DNA of 64,000 nucleotides, from the NCBI GenBank assembly GCA_017306865.1, contig JAFKHH010000016.1, forward strand, positions 1 to 64,000. Direction: 5' to 3'. The notes below the pieces were generated by a model. That model saw nothing but the letters and a program-made list of their open reading frames with translations, ran no database searches and had not been told where the DNA came from. Each line of letters starts with the position of its first letter. The stretch's first letter is position 1. A program made the position numbers and the translations under genes. Shown here piece after piece: positions 59,616 through 64,000 of the stretch. This stretch comes from Filimonas sp. GTDB lineage: Bacteria > Bacteroidota > Bacteroidia > Chitinophagales > Chitinophagaceae.

Positions 59616-59707
59616 TGATAGGTGCGAGGTACGGAGTACCTGGTACGGATCTACCCACATCTGCTAATCAATACCGGCAAAAATAAGCTGAATGGTGTAC
59701 TGAATGT

Positions 59708-59729
59708 AGAAGTGTGCGACGCAACTTCT
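59708..59729. repeat. REP-like hairpin
   Basis: AGAAGT pairs with ACTTCT and TGCG with CGCA inside, one bulged G. It is followed by words like GGCTTATAAAAGCC. No gene ends near it on the plus strand. Confidence 0.5.
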
Positions 59730-59831
59730 GCTAAATAGTTATTCTTCAGCATGGCTTATAAAAGCCTTCTACTTATTTCTACGATATTGATCTGCTAATA
59801 ACTTATTGACTATTGTCTTAATTTATTTGAA

Positions 59832-61418
59832 TTAAAATGGTGCGTCATTTTCAAAACCATCGTCAAATTCTCCGCTGTTCATTTTACTTGCCTGTACAAA
59901 GAATTTGCCGCCATCGCCGGGAGCGCCACCTTCACCGCCTTGTGCCGGTCCGGCGCCAATCGGTTTCCAGTTGCTACCGCCCAGGCCTTGTATGCCTTCA
60001 TCTCCATCCCACTCTTCAAATTTCTGTATGTGAAGTAAGGCGCGCAGTTTGATGGTTTCGAGAGAACCGTTACGGTGTTTGGCTATACGTACGTGCGTTT
60101 CACCTTTGGTACTTTCTCCCATTTCATTGTTCATTACCTCGTAGTATTCCGGACGGTAAATGAACATTACCATATCGGCATCCTGTTCAATGGCTCCGGA
60201 CTCACGAAGGTCACTCAACTGTGGCATCTTGCTTTCTTTCCTTGTTTCCACCGCACGGCTTAACTGGCTTAGTGCGATGATAGGAATATGCAATTCTTTT
60301 GCCAATGTTTTCAAGTTACGTGAGATGGTACTGATCTCCTGCTCACGATTGGTGTTTTTGTTGTCTGCACTACCGCTCATCAACTGGAGGTAGTCGATAA
60401 TGATGAAACCAACTTTATGTTTGTTTACAAGCCTTCTTGCTTTCGCACGGAATTCGAAGATGTTCAATGCGGCTGTGTCATCTATATAGATGGGTGCTTG
60501 TTCTAATCGCTTAATACCTTTTGCATGCAATTGCTGGTACTCATAATCTTCCAGTTTACCTCGGCTGATCTTTTCCAGCATGATCTCACTCTCGGCACTT
60601 AAAATACGCTGCACCAACTGTGCAGCACTCATTTCCAGTGAGAAGAAGGCAACCGGTGTCGGCTTTGTCGGGTTCATAGCTGCGTTGCGGATCAGGTTAA
60701 GGGCAAACGCCGTTTTACCTACCGCGGGACGTGCGGCAAGGATAATGAGATCCGAAGGTTGCCAGCCATAAGTAACCCTGTCCAGCGTTGCAAAACCACT
60801 TGGTACACCAGAAATATCTTCCGTCTTGTTACGCAATTCATCAATACGGTTGATGGTCTTTGCCAATGCACTACCGATATCGTCGTAATTCTTTTTGAGG
60901 TAGTTGTTGGTGATGTTGAACATCTTTTGTTCTGCTTCATCCAGCAGGTCAAATACGTCGGTGCTGTCTTCATAAGCATCACCAATGATCTCACCACTGA
61001 TGCGGATCAGCTCCCGCTGAATGAACTTCTGCAATACGATACGGGCGTGCGCTTCTATGTTTGCTGTAGATACTACGGAATTTGTAAGCTTGGTAATGTA
61101 ATAGGGGCCGCCTATTACTTCCAGCTCTTCTTTCATCTTAAGCTCTTCTACCACGGTAAGTATGTCTATGGGCATACTTTTCTGGGCCAGGGATTGGAAA
61201 CATTTGAAAATGCGCTGGTGCGCATCTACATAAAAACATTCGGGGCGGATGATCTCGATCACATTGTCAAACGCACTTTTTTCCAGCATGATGGCTCCCA
61301 ACACAGCTTCCTCCAGCTCACGCGCCTGTGGCGGTACTTTCCCGTACACCATAGTGCTCATGTCAGCAGTGTTTTTCCTTCTGTTCTTTCTGTCTTTGTT
61401 TATATTAGTTAGGTCCAT
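59832..61418 (-). CDS. dnaB: replicative DNA helicase DnaB
   Basis: A 528-residue hexameric 5'-3' helicase of the replisome. I start it at 61418 (MDLTNINKDRK); an upstream ATG at 61460 adds 14 non-family residues. The N-terminal domain begins VPPQARELEEAVLGAIML. The RecA-like motor has Walker A ARPAVGKTAFALN, Walker B VGFIIIDYLQLMSG, and the H4 segments SRAVETRKESKMPQLSDLRESGAIEQDADMVMFIYRPEYY. The C-terminus carries a G-rich tail ending DGFENDAPF, similar to SSB tips. Two consensus DnaA boxes lie 220-270 bases upstream. Confidence 0.96.
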   Translation of the reverse strand: MDLTNINKDRKNRRKNTADMSTMVYGKVPPQARELEEAVLGAIMLEKSAFDNVIEIIRPECFYVDAHQRIFKCFQSLAQKSMPIDILTVVEELKMKEELEVIGGPYYITKLTNSVVSTANIEAHARIVLQKFIQRELIRISGEIIGDAYEDSTDVFDLLDEAEQKMFNITNNYLKKNYDDIGSALAKTINRIDELRNKTEDISGVPSGFATLDRVTYGWQPSDLIILAARPAVGKTAFALNLIRNAAMNPTKPTPVAFFSLEMSAAQLVQRILSAESEIMLEKISRGKLEDYEYQQLHAKGIKRLEQAPIYIDDTAALNIFEFRAKARRLVNKHKVGFIIIDYLQLMSGSADNKNTNREQEISTISRNLKTLAKELHIPIIALSQLSRAVETRKESKMPQLSDLRESGAIEQDADMVMFIYRPEYYEVMNNEMGESTKGETHVRIAKHRNGSLETIKLRALLHIQKFEEWDGDEGIQGLGGSNWKPIGAGPAQGGEGGAPGDGGKFFVQASKMNSGEFDDGFENDAPF

Positions 61419-61637
61419 CGCATAAAAAGTTCTACGGGTTAGTAAACTTTTGTTCACCAATCCTCGCCGGGTTGCTTACCAAACTTGATCAGGTAAAATT
61501 TCACACAACGTTACCAGAATGTTACCCCGTTGAGCAAAGGACGGCGAATATAAAGATGGATTAGTCGCCACAAAAAAATATTCTGACTTTATATTTATTC
61601 TATTTTCCCGCACATATCGTCCACCGCCTAAATAGGT

Positions 61638-61646
61638 TTATCCACA
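61638..61646 (+). promoter_or_regulatory. DnaA box, perfect TTATCCACA
   Basis: Exact match to the high-affinity DnaA box TTATCCACA, in A/T-rich DNA between dnaB and lpxA. Confidence 0.6.
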
Positions 61647-61679
61647 GAATATATTGGCTATTCATCATTATATCACCAG

Positions 61680-61688
61680 TTATGCACA
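61680..61688 (+). promoter_or_regulatory. DnaA box, TTATGCACA
   Basis: Fits TTATNCACA, same orientation, 42 bases (about four helical turns) from the first box. Confidence 0.6.
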
Positions 61689-61954
61689 ATTTAAAAAAGT
61701 TTTCCTACGTTTCCTCAAAGAAGTTAACAACGGTTTGTGCAGAAAGAAATCCTTTTTTTTCCAATGGGATTACGGCTTTTTGTTGTAACTGTAGAAGGCT
61801 ACCGGGCAGCAATTTTTTAAAGTTTATTGTCATGGAAACAAGCCACTTGTAATATACTGACAGAAGGAAATAGGCAGAAAAACCTATTTTTGCCTGCTCA
61901 GTAGGAAAAGCTGGTCACAGATAAACAGATTTGAAGCGAAATAATTCAATGTAA

Positions 61955-62752
61955 ATGATTCATCCTCATACTTATATCCATCCTAATGCCAAGCTGGCAC
62001 AGAATGTTAAGATTGATCCTTTTACGGTTATACACCAGGACGTAGAGGTAGGCGAAGGCACATGGATAGGCAGTAATGTGACCATTATGGAAGGCGCGCG
62101 TATAGGCCGTAATTGCCGCATTTTCCCAGGTGCAGTTATTGGCGCCATACCGCAGGACCTGAAATTTGAGGGTGAGAAAACTTACGTAGAAGTAGGTGAT
62201 AATACGACTATACGTGAATTTGTAACGATCAACAGGGGCACTAAAGCCCGTGGCAAAACGGTAGTGGGCAATGACTGCCTGATACAGGCTTATTGCCACA
62301 TTGCGCATGACTGCATTATTGGTAACAACTGCGTAATGAGTAACAATACGCAGATGGCTGGCCACGTAACAATGGATGATTGGTCTATTGTAGGTGGCGT
62401 AAGCGCTGTACACCAGTTTGTACATATAGGCCAGCACTCTTTTGTAGCAGGTGGCAGCCTTGTAAGTAAAGATGTTCCTCCCTATATTAAAGCTGTGCGT
62501 AACCCGCTAAGCTATGGTGGTGTAAACAGTGTAGGGTTGAAAAGAAGAGGTTTTAACCTGGACCGCATTAATCATATACTGGATATATACCGTGTTATAT
62601 ACAACAAGGGCCTGAACATAACACAGGCGCTGGAATACATTGAAGAAGAGATCTCTGCAAGCGACGAGCGCGATGAGATCCTTACTTTCATTCGCGAGAG
62701 CGGCCGTGGCGTTATTAAGCGTTACACAAAAGGTAATGGCGAAGAAGAATAA
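61955..62752 (+). CDS. lpxA: acyl-ACP:UDP-N-acetylglucosamine O-acyltransferase
   Basis: A 265-residue left-handed beta-helix acyltransferase that starts lipid A synthesis. MIHPHTYIHPNAKLAQNVKIDPF begins the hexapeptide repeats. GAIPQDLKF and IREFVTINRGT are LpxA signatures and the catalytic histidine is H118 in CHIAHDC. FNLDRINHILDIYRVIY starts the C-terminal helices. Length is normal. lpxD and lpxC/fabZ are not beside it, unlike in many genomes. Confidence 0.95.
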   Translation: MIHPHTYIHPNAKLAQNVKIDPFTVIHQDVEVGEGTWIGSNVTIMEGARIGRNCRIFPGAVIGAIPQDLKFEGEKTYVEVGDNTTIREFVTINRGTKARGKTVVGNDCLIQAYCHIAHDCIIGNNCVMSNNTQMAGHVTMDDWSIVGGVSAVHQFVHIGQHSFVAGGSLVSKDVPPYIKAVRNPLSYGGVNSVGLKRRGFNLDRINHILDIYRVIYNKGLNITQALEYIEEEISASDERDEILTFIRESGRGVIKRYTKGNGEEE

Positions 62753-62791
62753 CCAGGCACTTTAAATTTTACTTCAAACTTATCGTTCTCC

Positions 62792-63409
62792 ATGCTGATA
62801 CAACTATCCGATGCAGGTAAAAGATTTAACCGGGATTGGATATTCAGGCATATCAGTTACCAGTTTCAAAGTGGTGATTCTTACGCCATTATAGGCTCTA
62901 ACGGGTCTGGCAAATCCACATTATTACAGGTGATCAGCGGGTCTATGGGCACCAGTGAGGGTAAGGTTTCTTACTCCACTAACCAGCAGGACATAGCACC
63001 TGATGCTGTTTTCAGACAGATAAGTATTGTGGCCCCATACCTTGAGGTGATTGAGGAAATGACGGCAACAGAATTTCTCACTTTTCATTCCGGTTTCAAA
63101 CCATTTATTCCGGGTATTTCCATTGCGGAGATCATAGATGTGATTGGATTGTCCAGCCATGCAAACAAACAGATCCGCTTTTATAGCAGTGGCATGAAAC
63201 AACGGATAAAGATAGCGCAAGCAGTATTTTCTGATTGTGCCATATTGCTGCTGGATGAGCCTTGTACGAATTTTGACAAGACTGGTTTTGCTTTATACAA
63301 TACACTTATAGAAACATACGCAAAGAATAAGCTGGTGATCGTAAGCAGTAATGATGAACAGGAATATCATTTTTGCAAGCATCGCATTTCCATTGCGGAT
63401 TATAAATAG
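62792..63409 (+). CDS. ABC transporter ATP-binding protein
   Basis: A 205-residue ABC ATPase. Walker A is GSNGSGKST near 34-42, the signature is YSSGMKQRIKIAQA (SSGM in place of LSGGQ), Walker B is CAILLLDEPCTNFDKTG. The Q-loop region is RQISIVAP. No permease gene is adjacent, so its partner is unknown. It follows lpxA by 39 bases and is probably read with it. Confidence 0.9.
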   Translation: MLIQLSDAGKRFNRDWIFRHISYQFQSGDSYAIIGSNGSGKSTLLQVISGSMGTSEGKVSYSTNQQDIAPDAVFRQISIVAPYLEVIEEMTATEFLTFHSGFKPFIPGISIAEIIDVIGLSSHANKQIRFYSSGMKQRIKIAQAVFSDCAILLLDEPCTNFDKTGFALYNTLIETYAKNKLVIVSSNDEQEYHFCKHRISIADYK

Positions 63410-63672
63410 TTTCAGAAGTTTACAGGTTTCAATGTTTCATTTTGGAACCTATACTATTTTACTGTTATATTTTCATTTCCATGTAATAATGCTTTTAGCA
63501 ACGCTACGGTCCTGTTTTACTGCAACTTTGAAGCGCTGAAACCCTGAAACTGCCTTAGTAAAACGATGTAATTGCGTAGCGCAATCGTTTCCTATAATTC
63601 ATCCCATTAAAATCTTGAACCTATTTCATTTTGCTGTAATTTCACGGCTCATTTTAAACGAGCAACCGAATT
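63410..63672. other. intergenic region with TGAAAC words and a REP-like hairpin
   Basis: Words of the GTTTCA/TGAAAC type occur near 63405-63450 and 63530-63550. A hairpin at 63561-63590 has ATTGCG/CGCAAT inside AAACG/CGTTT. Confidence 0.6.
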
Positions 63673-64000
63673 ATGGCCGAAGTGATATTAATGCCCCGCC
63701 TGAGCGATACCATGACTGAAGGTGTTATCGCAGCATGGCACAAGAAAGTGGGTGATTCCGTTAAGAAAGGCGATTTGTTAGCTGAAATTGAAACAGATAA
63801 GGCTACCATGGAACTAGAGAGCTACCAGGAAGGTACGTTGTTACACATTGGTGCTCAGAATGGTGGTAAACTACAAGTAAACGATTTATTGGCTATTATA
63901 GGTAAGCAGGGCGAAGATGTGAGTGCTTTGGTAGCACAGCACAGTGGTGGCGCTGCTGCCCCTGCTGCTGAACCAGCGGCTAAGGAAACAAAAGCTGCTG
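63673..64000 (+). CDS. dihydrolipoamide acyltransferase E2, probably of pyruvate dehydrogenase (partial, 3' end missing)
   Basis: The first 109 residues of an E2 component of a 2-oxoacid dehydrogenase complex. The lipoyl domain is complete: MPRLSDTMTEGVIAAWHKKVGDSVKKGDLLAEIETDKATMELES with the lipoyl lysine K43. It is followed by an Ala/Pro/Glu-rich linker. The subunit-binding and catalytic domains lie beyond the window. MPRLSDTMTEG is the form usual for pyruvate dehydrogenase E2. Confidence 0.93.
   Translation, partial: MAEVILMPRLSDTMTEGVIAAWHKKVGDSVKKGDLLAEIETDKATMELESYQEGTLLHIGAQNGGKLQVNDLLAIIGKQGEDVSALVAQHSGGAAAPAAEPAAKETKAA

Larger units (their letters stand above)
61461..61954. other. 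A/T-rich region between dnaB and lpxA with DnaA boxes
   Basis: No gene is seen. The two flanking genes diverge from it. It contains the consensus DnaA boxes at 61638 and 61680, a near match on the other strand at 61736 (TTCTGCACA), and runs such as AAAAAAATATT and CCTTTTTTTT. Confidence 0.7.

Noticed and set aside
60759-61412. 217-codon open frame antisense to dnaB
   Set aside because: It is fully within dnaB, with no recognisable product.
61946-62437. 163-codon open frame antisense to lpxA
   Set aside because: It mirrors the hexapeptide repeat codons of lpxA; the product is Tyr/His-rich noise.
1-64000. tRNA, rRNA or tmRNA genes
   Set aside because: No cloverleaf-type GTTCGAATC segment or rRNA-like block was found by eye in any intergenic gap; a covariance-model scan would be needed to exclude small RNAs.

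Overview
The window looks like a chromosomal segment of a Bacteroidota bacterium, most likely of the Chitinophagaceae (Chitinophagia). The grounds are the family mix (DUF5723, DUF4783, GDCCVxC protein, 120-residue GroES-like protein, paired M16 peptidases, GbsR/MarR regulator, TIGR01777 epimerase), TAnnTTTG promoter elements, weak Shine-Dalgarno sites, and intergenic DNA full of short palindromes and repeated words. G+C looks moderate, a little above 40%. No rRNA, tRNA, CRISPR array, prophage or complete insertion sequence was recognised.

Layout: 1-763 is gene-free and holds a nested set of inverted repeats. 764-3810 carries a response regulator without a visible kinase and a secreted parallel beta-helix protein. 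3947-15124 is a Wzx/Wzy-type surface polysaccharide locus: initiating sugar-phosphate transferase, polymerase, five glycosyltransferases, flippase and UDP-galactopyranose mutase, with a GroES-like gene in the middle. 15462-18931 is a pair of M16 peptidases, one without the zinc site. 19032-20330 is a REP-associated tyrosine transposase (RAYT) beside four tandem 198-bp units, each with two hairpins in inverted orientation. 20389-27085 has three nucleic-acid motor proteins (HerA-like DUF853, SNF2, RecQ). 27240-33382 contains a copper P-type ATPase, TsaE, alanine dehydrogenase, a secreted protein and an ArsR/MerTP/GDCCVxC mercury-type operon. 33594-37876 has an AraC/MFS pair and small membrane or secreted proteins. 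38143-39969 is dnaX with an A9 run at the domain III/IV boundary. 40531-48959 holds a Crp-type regulator, epimerases, a histone-like protein with an acidic tail, DUF5723, a GbsR/MarR regulator and a desaturase operon. 49220-63409 is mostly housekeeping: engB, gpmI, nadC, a SUI1-type factor, enoyl-CoA hydratase, L,D-transpeptidase, rsmE, dnaB, lpxA and an ABC ATPase. The window ends inside a lipoyl-domain acyltransferase gene.

How parts work together: the polysaccharide genes form one pathway from lipid-linked sugar to polymer. The ArsR operon has its own palindromic operator. The GbsR gene, the desaturase operon and a distant pair of small membrane-protein genes share the operator-like pattern TTTCAR-N6-TTGAAA, which suggests one membrane-related regulon. 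Much of the intergenic DNA is made of dispersed palindromic families. The RAYT array is the clearest mobile-type system; a related-looking sequence tail recurs in a 157-bp duplication near 40 kb.
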